64,000 nucleotides of DNA from assembly GCA_024195265.1 (NCBI GenBank), contig JAJLRJ010000011.1:3626866-3690865 (forward strand), written 5' to 3'. Every line of letters starts with the position of its first letter. Within the stretch, counting starts at the first letter, position 1. Both the position numbers and the translations under genes were made by a program. The stretch comes from Dendrophyllia cribrosa. Taxonomy: Eukaryota > Cnidaria > Anthozoa > Scleractinia > Dendrophylliidae. Positions 21,223 to 30,817 of the stretch are shown here, piece after piece. The notes beneath the pieces are model-generated. The model worked only from the letters and a program-made list of their open reading frames with translations, had not been told where the DNA came from and made no database searches.

Positions 21223-24200
21223 CCATCTGCCAGCGTGTGAATGCCGTCGTCTGTAATCCAACGCTTTGAGTCAAATGGTGAAAGCGTTGTCTTGTTTAGA
21301 TGCACGCCGTAGATCTGGTGGTCTTTGCTTCGAAGCATGTCCATCCCATGTTTGTAGACTTCCTTTTTAAGGAGAGCGTCTTTGTAGTTCTGGTGTAGTA
21401 TTTCCTTCTTTGTCACCACTTTCGTCGTGCCTTTTGCTTTTTTGATGTTCTTCTCATTTCCCAGCAAGATTGAGTACATCTTCGAGCGTAAGCACACAAC
21501 CTCAGATATTGGAACGCCAACGCACTCGTCCTTCATTTTCCCGATGACCTTCTTGTTCTCTTGACTGTGAAGGAAGTGGTCCTTTGGAAAGTCGCTCGTG
21601 TCGTAATAGAAGATGTCTTTCTCCATGTCTTTGTAGACATCCTCTGCCTTGATCCCCAGAAGCAGGGAATCTGTGTCTGTGTAGAGAAGCTAGCATGCCG
21701 AGCCGTATCTAAGATCCAGGTGGAAGTAGTAGAAGTCGTACATGAGGGTCTTGCTTAGATCCAGCACACACATGCCTTGTAAACCGGTCCATTTAGTTTG
21801 ATCTTCTCTTTGTGCATCTGGATACCAGCAAGACTCTCTCCGAAAACTGATGCTCTTGCGAAGAGAGGGGGTAGCTAATAGCTTCCTCAGCTTGTCTGTT
21901 TCGTCTGCTCGAACAAGCTTTACAACGGTACGGTTTCTGAGGTTCTCCATCGTCTTGCCGAAGACTGAGTTGTTCATGAGCTTGAAGAAAGTCTTTTCAA
22001 ACTCTGATGTGGCTTTCTTTCTGAGCTCGGTGTTCAGTCTGATATAGGGCTCCATCCAAGCCTTCGGGTCGAAACCCAGCGCCTTGTGCACCTTTTTGAG
22101 CTTTATCCCGAGCTTGAGATATTGTTGGAGATTTCGGTAGTGGAGGATATAGTTGTGCTTGTCTTTCAAGGTTAGGAGTAGCTTTTCAGTACTGTCCTTC
22201 CCTAGATTCAACTCTCTCGCAAGGGATATTTGGTATGGTGACATCCACTCGCTTGGAACTTTTGTCTTCTCTGGGGCGAGAGGGTAAGAGTTGTGTTTAT
22301 CGTGGAGCTCTTGTGGGTACTCCAAATCCACCTCAAGAATGAAGCCTCGCTTTCTGTTTGGCGCCCACTTCATGATCTGCTCTTCGGTTGGCATTGTTTG
22401 GACCCACCTGAAGTTGCCAACTGGAAGCGGCTGACTCATGGCCCAACCGTAGAGATTATTTGCATCGAGGTAAAAATTAATGATGTAGGCTGTCTCTTCC
22501 TCAGGGTTGTAGTCGCTGAGGTAAGGATTGTTAGCCTTGCTGTAGCGCTTCATCTCTGTGGAAATGCCGCCTCTCGTTCCATTTTCGATGAAGACATGCA
22601 TGTTGCAGTCGGTTAGAAGCTCCAACTCGATGGCCGTGTGTTTCAGCAACGCATCCCAACTCAAGCCTGGACTGGTGTAGTAGTGTGCCGGATCTAAGCC
22701 GTAGTTTTTGAGGCATGTTTTTCTAAAGTTCTCATACACATCTGCTAGGAGAAGGGTGTCTGTTAGAAGATAAAGATCGTGATAATCTCCGAGATTCTTG
22801 CATTCGAAGGCATCCCACACTCGTTGAACGTGCTCGTAGTCTTCATCGCTGATGTGCTCCTTTTTGAGCTTGCTGTAGAAGGCCTCTTTCGGGGGCAAAG
22901 ACTCTTCTTCGAAGCGCTCAAAGGTGTCCATGTACTCGTAAGGATAGACACCCTTTCGGAGGAGAAGGTTTCTTTTTGCTGGATCCGCTTCGTGTTGTTT
23001 TGTGATCTCGAAGTCCTCTGGCTTGTTTGATGCAACAAGGCTATTGAGACTTGATTGCAAGAACTGGCAACTGTCTATGAACCTCTCCATGTTATTGGGG
23101 ATACATTTCAGATCAGAACCAACCTCTGCGATTTGCTGCATCAGGTGATGGGCGTCGTAGCCTTTCAAGTTATGGAAAACAACTGGGATGATGGTGTTTT
23201 TTGGGTTGATTCGAAAGTAGCTTCTGTTGCAAGTGTTGTGGGCCGCGCCGCGGAATTTACCTGTAATGTGGCAGTGGTCTCCTACTGCGTCTCTACAACT
23301 TTCGCGTAATAGAGGCTCGCCACAGAAGAAACAGTCGTCTTCGATGATACCGTCAGGCTTTGGCTTTCTTGGGTGCCACTTGTCGACGATATAGTTGCCA
23401 TTATCGTCTTGTGTAGTGAGGTTTAGGAGTTTTGAGTAACACCCGTTTGTACTTCTGTGTACCTTACCGCAGTACTCTCCTGTGATTGGGTGGTAGAAGT
23501 CTATCTCGTCTCGTTCGTTGTGGCGGATCAAGTCTTTGAGGCAGATGTGGCATTCGACGGCTGTGTGAAAGTCCCTCCAGTCTTTCTTTGTCATTTGTAA
23601 TGGAGCCTTATGCATGTGTGCTTCCCTTATTTTCCTTTCCACTCCAAGAAGAGCGTTCAAAAACTCTCGTACAGAGTTTTCGCCTCTATAAAGGTATGGC
23701 TTGAATGACATATCATCTGATCTGACAACAACGAAGCTGAAGCCGTAGGGTTTGTGAATCTCGGTCGTTGTGAATCTCGGTCGTTGTGGTGCTGCTTTGT
23801 TCCGTGCATGTGTCTATCTTCTCTATAAGGCTCTCACAGTCGGCATATATTACGAACGGTGCCTTCATCTGTTTTTGAAAGTTCTCGAAGCGAAGGATGT
23901 GTTCGCCTTCCTTTGGCATCTCGATTCTGACTGGGCGACCCGCGGCTCCTTTGCAGTAGATGAGATGATCCTCAAGGACTCTATTAGATGAGAAGCCTTG
24001 CAAGCATCTCTCACAGAAGTGAACCTGGTTGTCTGTGGCGTGTTGTTCACGAAGAAGCCTGGTTAGACTCTTGATATAGCAGTAGTGGTTACTGTATTCG
24101 CCGGTATGGGGATCTTTCTTGGAAAGGAGCATTACGTTGACCCGTGGGATTTCCTTACCTTCCATGTCACTAACATGATAAATCACTACTTTTTCGTTTT

Positions 24201-24401
24201 CCCAACCGAAGACATTGATTGCAATGTCGTTCAGCTTCTCAACCTTCGGTATTTCATGCAGCGGAGTTGGGAAGGAAATGCCTGTAAAGTCCAAGCCATC
24301 GTCTATTGGATATTTGCTTGGTCTGTATGAATGCACCACATCCGTGGTTGGAAAAAGTGCAGCTCTCAAAGCCCATCGTAAGCAAGCATGATCTCTGTTT
24401 C
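21198..24401 (-). pseudogene. Element B DNA polymerase B, C-terminal part
   Basis: This is the same polymerase type as element A, protein-primed family B. Visible motifs are HFCERCLQGFSSNRVLEDHLIYC (finger), YADCES in place of the ExoI D-x-E, FHNLKGYDAHH, YPYEYMD, LDANNLYGWAM, KLMNNSVFGKTMEN and YTDTDSLLLG. Lesions are a frameshift near 23712-23750 and an in-frame TAG at 21690-21692 just before motif C. The gene is cut at 24401 by element C; its N-terminal part continues at 42102-42596. The ExoI Glu-containing motif also differs (D-C-E-S instead of D-F-E-S), which keeps both acids. Confidence 0.85.
24397..24401. repeat. Left target-site duplication of element C (GTTTC)
   Basis: GTTTC precedes the element terminus AGTAGTTGG and is repeated at 42102-42106 after the right terminus. 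With a single copy kept, the two parts of the element B polymerase would be in one reading frame, which supports the boundary. Classical Polintons make 6-bp duplications; here only five bases match. Confidence 0.8.
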
Positions 24402-24605
24402 AGTAGTTGGTAGAGCGCTTATCAAATACCATTTTTTGAGTCCATAAATAAGCTGACCTCACTCCGCTCGGACAGCTTATTTATGGACTCAAAAAATGGT
24501 ATTCCGTCCTCAAACACCCGTAAGAGGGAGTCAAATGCGTTTTTTCCCGAGCCCGACCGCAACGGCAGGCGAGGCATCACCAATTGAAGAAATCCAAAAC
24601 CCTCC
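24402..24605. repeat. Left terminal inverted repeat of element C
   Basis: This matches the right terminus (41872-42101) in inverted orientation, through the hairpin, the CCGTCCTCAAACACCCGTAA stretch and the GAGCCCGACCGCAACGGCA stretch, up to the CCAATTGAAGAAA box. It lacks about 36 bp present at the right end, where the outer hairpin arm is completed, so the left hairpin is shorter. Confidence 0.9.
24425..24503. repeat. Left terminal hairpin of element C
   Basis: Perfect 31-bp arms (24425-24455 and 24473-24503) containing CCATTTTTTGAGTCCATAAA surround a 17-nt loop. Confidence 0.9.
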
Positions 24606-24680
24606 ATATATGACATAACCCCCTCAACGGCCAAGCGGGGCATCACCAATTGAAGAAATTAAAAACCCTTGTATATACGC
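24577..24680 (+). promoter_or_regulatory. Duplicated CCAATTGAAGAAA + TATATA promoter of the element C polymerase
   Basis: ATCACCAATTGAAGAAA occurs twice, at about 24576-24592 and 24642-24658. Each copy is followed by a TATA-like stretch (CCATATATGAC; TTGTATATACGC). The second copy leads directly to the ATG at 24682. The first copy corresponds to the promoter inside the right terminal repeat that serves the 41284-41850 gene, so the left end carries the terminal-repeat promoter plus an extra one. Confidence 0.6.
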
Positions 24681-24681
24681 A

Positions 24682-27600
24682 ATGCCACAACCCCGGCGAA
24701 GACGGCGTGATGACGATCAACGCGAGCTGATTGCTTGGCTGGACGAACAGGCACGAAATATCGAGCGGATCGAGCCTGCCGATGAGGGCGAGCCTCAAAA
24801 CAACCCCCCGGATCTAGATTTCGAACAATTTGTTCAAATCTATGATCGGGTTGACCGACGGATTGAACAGGGCAGACGAACAATCCAGTTACATTTTGTA
24901 AACGGGCTCGAAAACTCTCTTGTTGCCAGAATTTTGAACAAAATCAAGCAAAATGTTCACACACGGCACGCAATCAAGTTAATCTCCACAGTCAAACTGC
25001 GAAACACTGAAACCGAGGAGTTGAGAAGTTTTTATCAAAACAATCAAACCGGGCCTTGGCTAGCCACTCTCTCCGAGACACGACAGTGGTTGCAATCTCA
25101 GGAAGAGCTTCGTCTTCAAAACGCAAGACTCAAAAGACCTGACACCAAATGGGTTTATGAACGCACCGTCCTGCTTGAGGTCAAAGTCATTCTTGACCGA
25201 CAACCCTTGCAAATAGGGCTCGGGCGGCTTCCTGATTGGATTCGCAACAAAAGAGAAGTCATTGCTCTTGACACTTTCAACGACAATCTTTGTCTCTTTC
25301 GTTGCTTGGCTGTCCATCGAGGAGCTCGTATAGATCGTTCAACTCGCAGATCCAGAGAACTCGCGGAAAGCTTCTTCGCAGTTTATCCGGGGCTTCGAGG
25401 TCAGCTAAATTTGCGGCACCTCTCTAAAATCGAAAAGCATTTCAAGCAAGGAATTGCTGCATATTTTGTTCACCCCAATGGTGACTTCACTTTATCTCAC
25501 AGCCCTGCGAATTACAACAAGGTGGGCGCTTCAACCATGATTATCGGTATTCATCGGGCCCACTCCTTCTTGATCACCAACATCAATAAAGTCACAAACA
25601 ATTACACCTGTGGCGAGTGCGGCGGGAGGTTCACACGGGCTGCTGATTTAACTCGTCACACCAAGACGTGTAATCGAGGCCAAACCAAAATCGACTGCCC
25701 CGGGAAACGTATCCTTCCTCCGGAGTCAGCTTTTAAGAAAGCCTTTTACCCAGAAGGCGGTTTCGGTGTCAAGGCAGTGTGCTGGTTGGAGTGGGAGGCT
25801 AAGCAACGTGGTATTCACATCCACCATCACAGATGCGGCCATGGTGGTGAGAGTTATATTTGTGGGGCCCCAGTCGACGGCTATCACCCAGAAAGCAAGA
25901 CAGTTTTCCAGTTCCACGGTTGTCACTGGCACGGTTGCGAGAAATGTTACCCAGAGGGAACGAGGGAGGAAGGTATATATGTTGATCGAAGGGGCAACAC
26001 AATCACAAGGATGGTTGCTTACCAAAAGACTCTGCAACGAACTCAGTTGCTTCGAGACGCCGGGTACACCGTGGTGGAAAGGTGGGAGCATGAACGGCCT
26101 TCCCCCTGGTGGAATGATCGTTGCCCACAGAAAAGAAACAAAACATATCCCCACGCGATCGTCTACGACTTCGAAGCGTACCAGGACAAGACCAAGGCAG
26201 CACGCCCGACACACGATCTCTCTTATGAAGGTGAGCATGTGCCCATCTCAGTCTCCATTGCCGACACGTTGAACTCTGAGCCTGAGTACATTTGCTCCAA
26301 AGACCCTGACGAGCTTATCAGGCTGTTTAATGCCTCCCTGAAGCGGCGAAGCGCAGCCATCCGAGAGGACGTGGTTGTAAAATACATGCCCCCAGACCTT
26401 GAGAATCTTCCTGAGAAGCAACTCAAGCTCATCGACAAATGGTGCAACCAAGTGCCTGTGGTCGGCTTCAACTCAGGCCATTACGATCTCAAGCTTATCC
26501 GCAAGTACTTTGTTTCTCATTTCGCTCAAGAGAACGGAGTCTTCGCCGCGGAGAAAGAGGGGCGCATCATGTTCATCAACACTCCCAGCTACAAGTTCTT
26601 GGACATCATGAATTATTTGGCCCCAGGCATCACGTACGACAAGTGGGTCAAGACGTATGGAGCGACACAGACCAAGTCCTGGCTCCCATACGAGTGGTTT
26701 GACAGCGCTGACAAGCTGGATTACCCGGGGCTTCCTCCATACGAGTTCTGGTACTCACAACTCAAAAAGGCCTTCGTTCTTTCTCCCAAGGAGCACGAAG
26801 AATGCAATCGCATCTTCCACGAGAAAGGTATGAAGACATTCGGAGACTGGCTGGAGTATTACAACAATCTAGACGTGTCTCCTTTCCTCGAAGCTCTCCA
26901 AACGATGAAGGGGTTTTACACGGGTCTCGGGGTGGACATCTTCAAAGACGCGGTCTCATTGCCAGGAGTCTCAATGCAATACGTCTTGCGAGGCTCATTG
27001 AGAGGGGGGCGCAATGCCCCAGAACTATACGCCCCCGGCCCAGAAGCTTACGCCATGCTGAAGGGGGCTGTGGTTGGCGGGCCAAGCCTAGTCTTCACCC
27101 GCAAACACGTGCGCGGCGAGACCCGCATCCGTTCTCACAAATACGCCGTAGCTCGCATCACGAAACGGATTGTGGGGTTCGATGCTAACTCCCTTTACCC
27201 AAGCACGATGCTGCAGGAGATGCCCTGTGGTAAAGAGACGGTTGTGCATTACAATGCCCCGGTGCAGGCAGCGAGAGTTCTTGAAATGAAGCTGCATACA
27301 GGCAGGTGGTTCGGGTTTGCGGAAGTGGACATCGAAGTCCCTCGAGAGTTGTGGGAGCAGTTCGAAGAGTTTCCCCCGCTCTTCATCAACCAAGCAGTGC
27401 CTAACGAATGCGTTCCACAGCATATGCACGATTACCTCCAAGAAAGTGGCCGAACCCGCTTTCCCGACCAGAAAAAACTTCTGGGTGTGTTGTCAGCGAA
27501 AAAGATGCTGATCTACGCACCCCTCTTGAAGTGGTATCTCAACATCGAGCTCAAGATCACGGCAGTCTACCGCACGATCCATTACATACCCAAAAAGCTC

Positions 27601-28449
27601 TTCGACTGGTTCGTTCGCGAGGTAGCGCACAATCGAAGGAAAGGCGACGCTGACAAGGATAAGGCCCTGCTTACTGAAGTGTTCAAGCTCCTTGGCAACA
27701 GCGCTTACGGCAAGTTCATCGAAGCTGTGGAGCGCCAGACGAGAACGTTGTACACAATTGACGAGGACGAGGTCGACAAGCATCTCCGCTCACCCTTGTT
27801 CGATGACCTCGAAGAGATTGGAGATGCTTACAAGATCGAGCTGCGCAAGCAAAAGGTCACAATCGACCGCCCTTTTCAAGTGGGCATTGTTGTGTACCAA
27901 GTTGCCAAGCTTCGCATGCTGGAGTTCTATTACGGCTTCCTAGATTACTTCATCGACAGGCGCGACTTCGAGCTCATCCAGATGGACACGGACAGCATGT
28001 ACTTCGCTCTTGCGCACGACACTCTGGAAGAGGCCGTTCGCCCGGAACTTCGCGCCCAGTTCGAGGCGGAGAAGAAGAATTGGTTGGCGTGGGACAAGTG
28101 GAGCGGCAGAGAGCCTGGCTTATTCAAGCTTGAGAAGGAAGGCACACGGGCCATCGCCCTGTGCAGCAAGTGTTATTACGTCGAAAACGAGGCTAGCGGC
28201 GAGGCCAAGATGTCCTCCAAGGGCGTCAACAATAAGCAGAACGAGCTTCGCTGGGAAAGGTACGAAAGAGCCCTGCAAGGGGGCAGGGACATGGCCACCA
28301 ACAGGGGCTTTCGAATGCACAACGGGGCCATGTTCACATACCAGCAGCACAAGCTGGGCCTTTCCGCTTATTACGACAAGCGTTGGGTTCTGCCAGACGG
28401 CATCCACACAGAACCAATCGAGTTTCACAACCCAGCTGGGGGCAACTGA
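24682..28449 (+). CDS. DNA polymerase B with fused zinc-finger and endonuclease-like region (element C)
   Basis: A 1255-aa open replicative polymerase. The N-terminal ~180 residues are charged. Residues ~200-210 hold NDNLCLFRCLAVHRG, an OTU/papain-like Cys motif of unproved meaning. A C2H2 finger, CGECGGRFTRAADLTRHTKTC, lies at ~311-331. Residues ~360-460 (VDGYHPESKTVFQFHGCHWH and a CxxC) resemble a very-short-patch-repair/PD-(D/E)xK nuclease fold. Exonuclease motifs are YDFEAY (~496), FNSGHYDLK (~595) and KFLDIM (~637). Polymerase motifs are FDANSLYPSTM (~833), LLGNSAYGK (~1004), MDTDSMY (~1101) and KCYYV (~1163). It is unlike the A/B polymerases in length and motif detail. Its last 25 bp overlap the convergent integrase. 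It is the largest gene of C and the only large one without a lesion. Confidence 0.9.
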   Translation: MPQPRRRRRDDDQRELIAWLDEQARNIERIEPADEGEPQNNPPDLDFEQFVQIYDRVDRRIEQGRRTIQLHFVNGLENSLVARILNKIKQNVHTRHAIKLISTVKLRNTETEELRSFYQNNQTGPWLATLSETRQWLQSQEELRLQNARLKRPDTKWVYERTVLLEVKVILDRQPLQIGLGRLPDWIRNKREVIALDTFNDNLCLFRCLAVHRGARIDRSTRRSRELAESFFAVYPGLRGQLNLRHLSKIEKHFKQGIAAYFVHPNGDFTLSHSPANYNKVGASTMIIGIHRAHSFLITNINKVTNNYTCGECGGRFTRAADLTRHTKTCNRGQTKIDCPGKRILPPESAFKKAFYPEGGFGVKAVCWLEWEAKQRGIHIHHHRCGHGGESYICGAPVDGYHPESKTVFQFHGCHWHGCEKCYPEGTREEGIYVDRRGNTITRMVAYQKTLQRTQLLRDAGYTVVERWEHERPSPWWNDRCPQKRNKTYPHAIVYDFEAYQDKTKAARPTHDLSYEGEHVPISVSIADTLNSEPEYICSKDPDELIRLFNASLKRRSAAIREDVVVKYMPPDLENLPEKQLKLIDKWCNQVPVVGFNSGHYDLKLIRKYFVSHFAQENGVFAAEKEGRIMFINTPSYKFLDIMNYLAPGITYDKWVKTYGATQTKSWLPYEWFDSADKLDYPGLPPYEFWYSQLKKAFVLSPKEHEECNRIFHEKGMKTFGDWLEYYNNLDVSPFLEALQTMKGFYTGLGVDIFKDAVSLPGVSMQYVLRGSLRGGRNAPELYAPGPEAYAMLKGAVVGGPSLVFTRKHVRGETRIRSHKYAVARITKRIVGFDANSLYPSTMLQEMPCGKETVVHYNAPVQAARVLEMKLHTGRWFGFAEVDIEVPRELWEQFEEFPPLFINQAVPNECVPQHMHDYLQESGRTRFPDQKKLLGVLSAKKMLIYAPLLKWYLNIELKITAVYRTIHYIPKKLFDWFVREVAHNRRKGDADKDKALLTEVFKLLGNSAYGKFIEAVERQTRTLYTIDEDEVDKHLRSPLFDDLEEIGDAYKIELRKQKVTIDRPFQVGIVVYQVAKLRMLEFYYGFLDYFIDRRDFELIQMDTDSMYFALAHDTLEEAVRPELRAQFEAEKKNWLAWDKWSGREPGLFKLEKEGTRAIALCSKCYYVENEASGEAKMSSKGVNNKQNELRWERYERALQGGRDMATNRGFRMHNGAMFTYQQHKLGLSAYYDKRWVLPDGIHTEPIEFHNPAGGN

Positions 28450-29414
28450 GTGCCTGGGGGCACAACCATCAGCTCCTCACGCACAAACCCTCTCTTAGGG
28501 CCGTCGTAGAGATAATAAACGACAGGTGCATCTGGTTTGGTGACAACCTTCTCAATGTTGTGGACCTTCAAAGACCAGATGGGATCAGTCGCACGCCTCC
28601 CGCCCCCTTCCAGTTCACCGGGGTAATAAAGATATCTCACACTCACCCGGGGTGGGAGCTTGTTCTCATAGACCCCAACAGGCCTAGCATATGGAGTCGC
28701 AGGCTTGGAAGAAACGGCTTTCTCTTTGATTGCTTGAGCGGGCTTCTTGCCAGTGAGTCTTGTTACTTCATTGTTCAAGGCCGAGACAACATCTGGCAGT
28801 CTTTTGACCCATGCAGTCGAACGGCCAGAGGGCATATTCATTTCAACGGCATACTGATAACCAAACAACCTTTCAGCCAGGGTTCGGTTGAATCTCTCCA
28901 CAATTGCTTGGTCTCTGTGGATATCAACCCGGCCGCGACAAATGGTCGTTTTGTTGTTTTCCATTGTCTAAGTCACAGCCCCCATAAACTCTTTCCCAGG
29001 GTCAACTTGCAAGAGTTGAGGCCATTTCAAAGGCCCACGTCTGTAAATCTTCTGAAATGCCCTTGAGACTTCTTCAGACTCTTTAGAAGTCAGGGGCTCT
29101 GCTGCTTTGTAACGGCTAGCCACATCAACAAGGGTTAATGCGTATTTGTAAACCTTTCTCCCGTGGGGAAGTTTGTCGTGGGGCAGGAAGAGAAGATCTG
29201 CTTGATGCACTGCATTGGGTGATGAGACATCAAACTTGGGACGAGGGATAGCGCGTGGCGCTGGGAGGTAAACTTGCCAAATGGCTTGTTTGACCAGCCA
29301 CTTTTTTGCGACATCATCAGAGACCTTGGCCGCTGCAGCTAACTTTTTGACAGCGGCAAGACCTTTCCAGTAGCCTTTCGGGCTGTAATAGATCTTTGAG
29401 AGTTTCGCCTCCAT
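28425..29414 (-). pseudogene. DDE integrase (element C), one nonsense codon
   Basis: A 329-codon retroviral-type integrase begins at ATG 29414 (MEAKLSKIYY). Catalytic Asp73 (HQAD), Asp138 (QVDPG) and Glu173 (IVERF) give DD35E spacing. The C-terminal domain carries PPRVSVRYLYYPGELEGG. The single lesion is TAG at 28965-28967 (codon 149), where element B has a sense Lys codon; both sides remain in the same frame. It is about 85% alike to element B's integrase by eye. The 3' end overlaps polymerase by 25 bp. The TAG lies between the second Asp and the Glu, so the first product alone would be inactive. Confidence 0.88.
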
Positions 29415-29436
29415 ATAAATATTATGCATTGAAAGT

Positions 29437-29784
29437 TTAAAGCTTATTTGCTTTCTCCAGAAGTTCAAAGAGATAGTCACGGACAGCTGCATCTGATTGT
29501 AAAGCTTTTAAAGCGTTTTGTTTTTCCAATGAAGTCGCGTTTTCGTCCTTTGCAATCTTTACATTTTCTTCAATCTTTTCATCGTAGGCCTCCATCGTTT
29601 CTTCAATGTCTTCTTTACCCATCTTGAGAGCAATTTGTAAGTCCAGCTGGTTTCCTCTTTCCTCATGCAGCAGCTGAGAAAATTCTTCCAGTAATATCCA
29701 GATGTCTTCAAGCCAAAGCCAAGTGAGACTTATAGCTCCGGTGATGTAGAGTGCTCCTTTTAATGCATAGCTTTTGCGATCCAT
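29437..29784 (-). CDS. Small membrane/coiled-coil protein, unknown function (element C)
   Basis: A 115-aa protein has an N-terminal hydrophobic helix (ALYITGAISLTWLWLEDIWI, about 11-30) and a charged, probably helical remainder rich in Glu and Lys. Upstream is CATATTTATAC, then ATG. No counterpart lies between the 144-aa gene and integrase in element B, so this gene is specific to C or was lost from B. Confidence 0.6.
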   Translation of the reverse strand: MDRKSYALKGALYITGAISLTWLWLEDIWILLEEFSQLLHEERGNQLDLQIALKMGKEDIEETMEAYDEKIEENVKIAKDENATSLEKQNALKALQSDAAVRDYLFELLEKANKL

Positions 29785-29817
29785 GGTGGTATAAATATGG
29801 TTTTTAATTTCTTAAAT

Positions 29818-30255
29818 TTAAAGAAAGCGATAAGCAGCATACCCACCCGCAAGCAGGGTGCCTCCAATGAACACAAGTTCACCATTCTGCTGTTGTGGAC
29901 TGGGTTTGTAGAAGTCAGAGAACTGAGGCTCTTTGTAGTCTTTGATTTGTTTATCTGGTTGCGTTTGGTGCATCTGGTTATACAAGACCAGGGCTTGGTC
30001 GGTGGTTTGGAAGTTTTTGCTAGCTTGGTGTTTAACCCGATCATTGGCTGCAATCCAGTCGAGGAGCTTGGTGCGGTCCTTCTGGTATTTGGCGTAAGCC
30101 GCTTGGTATTGTTCAAGGGCGTGGTCATGTCGGATTTTCTCATCCATTGCTGCCTTGCCGTTATCACCAGACAGATATTTAGCGAGATAATTGCCACCAG
30201 TGAAAGCGGCCGCATTGAGAACAGCGCCAAGGGCCATTATTGCAATCGAAGCCAT
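29818..30255 (-). CDS. Conserved two-helix membrane protein (element C)
   Basis: A 145-aa homologue of the element B product at 19787-20221. Hydrophobic ends (about 3-22 and 126-144) flank a core with YQKDRTKLLDWIAANDR and FSDFYKPSPQQQNGELVF. Its preservation next to integrase in two elements that use different polymerases argues for a core role, perhaps structural. The upstream CATATGTATAC box fits the element's late-type promoters. Confidence 0.65.
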   Translation of the reverse strand: MASIAIMALGAVLNAAAFTGGNYLAKYLSGDNGKAAMDEKIRHDHALEQYQAAYAKYQKDRTKLLDWIAANDRVKHQASKNFQTTDQALVLYNQMHQTQPDKQIKDYKEPQFSDFYKPSPQQQNGELVFIGGTLLAGGYAAYRFL

Positions 30256-30309
30256 TGTGGGGGCGTGTATACATATGGTTTTTACATGGTTGGCTCGATG
30301 CTGCCGGTT

Positions 30310-30531
30310 TTACATGTTGTCTGGGAGGATTTTCTGGTCCTCGAGATATTTCTTCAGCGCGATGGTGCCAGCCATGACGGCTGTGAACTTGACGTAATTC
30401 ATTAAGCTTGCACTGGGGTCGGCAGTGAAGTTTTCTTTGATGGTCTTTTTCCCAATCCAACCAATACCAGCGACAAGGCCAGTGATTGTTGCGGCGTCGA
30501 GGATAGACTTCACAAGTTTGTTGTCAGACAT
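30310..30531 (-). CDS. 73-aa conserved membrane protein MSDN (element C)
   Basis: A short protein with two hydrophobic stretches (ATITGLVAGIGWIG and FTAVMAGTIAL) and a Lys/Glu-rich tail. A broken copy sits at 19531-19741 in element B. Upstream is CATATATATAC about 17 bp before the ATG. I recognise it as a recurrent uncharacterised protein of such elements but cannot assign a function. Confidence 0.65.
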   Translation of the reverse strand: MSDNKLVKSILDAATITGLVAGIGWIGKKTIKENFTADPSASLMNYVKFTAVMAGTIALKKYLEDQKILPDNM

Positions 30532-30796
30532 GGTTTGTGTCCTGTATATATATGATTTTTATTTTTCTGACTCGGCCTCGGACTCGGGGCTCCTCGACTC
30601 GGACTCGGGGTTCCTCGACATCTGACTCGGCCTCTGACTCGGACTCGGACTCGGGCTCGGGCTCGGGCTCGGGCTCGTTTTGTCTGTTCATTGTCAAACT
30701 GTAAACTGTATCAAGGGCTCCCCAAGTAAGTCCAAACCCCAAAATAAACGCACATCCGAATGCAGCAAAATTCCTCAAAGCTTGGAAAGGATTCAT
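30524..30796 (-). CDS. 90-aa membrane protein with Glu/Ser-Pro repeat tail (element C)
   Basis: The N-terminus MNPFQALRNFAAFGCAFILG contains a transmembrane helix. The C-terminal half is a low-complexity Glu/Ser/Pro tract encoded by a GACTCGG-type minisatellite (30570-30680). The open frame runs past the promoter of the next gene and overlaps its start. In the adjacent frame the repeat would end with a stop near 30559, just before the TATATATA box. A slip within the repeat is therefore likely and the true C-terminus is uncertain. Confidence 0.5.
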   Translation of the reverse strand: MNPFQALRNFAAFGCAFILGFGLTWGALDTVYSLTMNRQNEPEPEPEPESESESEAESDVEEPRVRVEEPRVRGRVRKIKIIYIQDTNHV

Positions 30797-30817
30797 GGTC
30801 AGTATATATATGTTTTT

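Noticed and set aside
25726..26238. Long open frames antisense to the element C polymerase
   Set aside because: They follow from the codon bias of the real gene; no start context, promoter box or recognisable domain.
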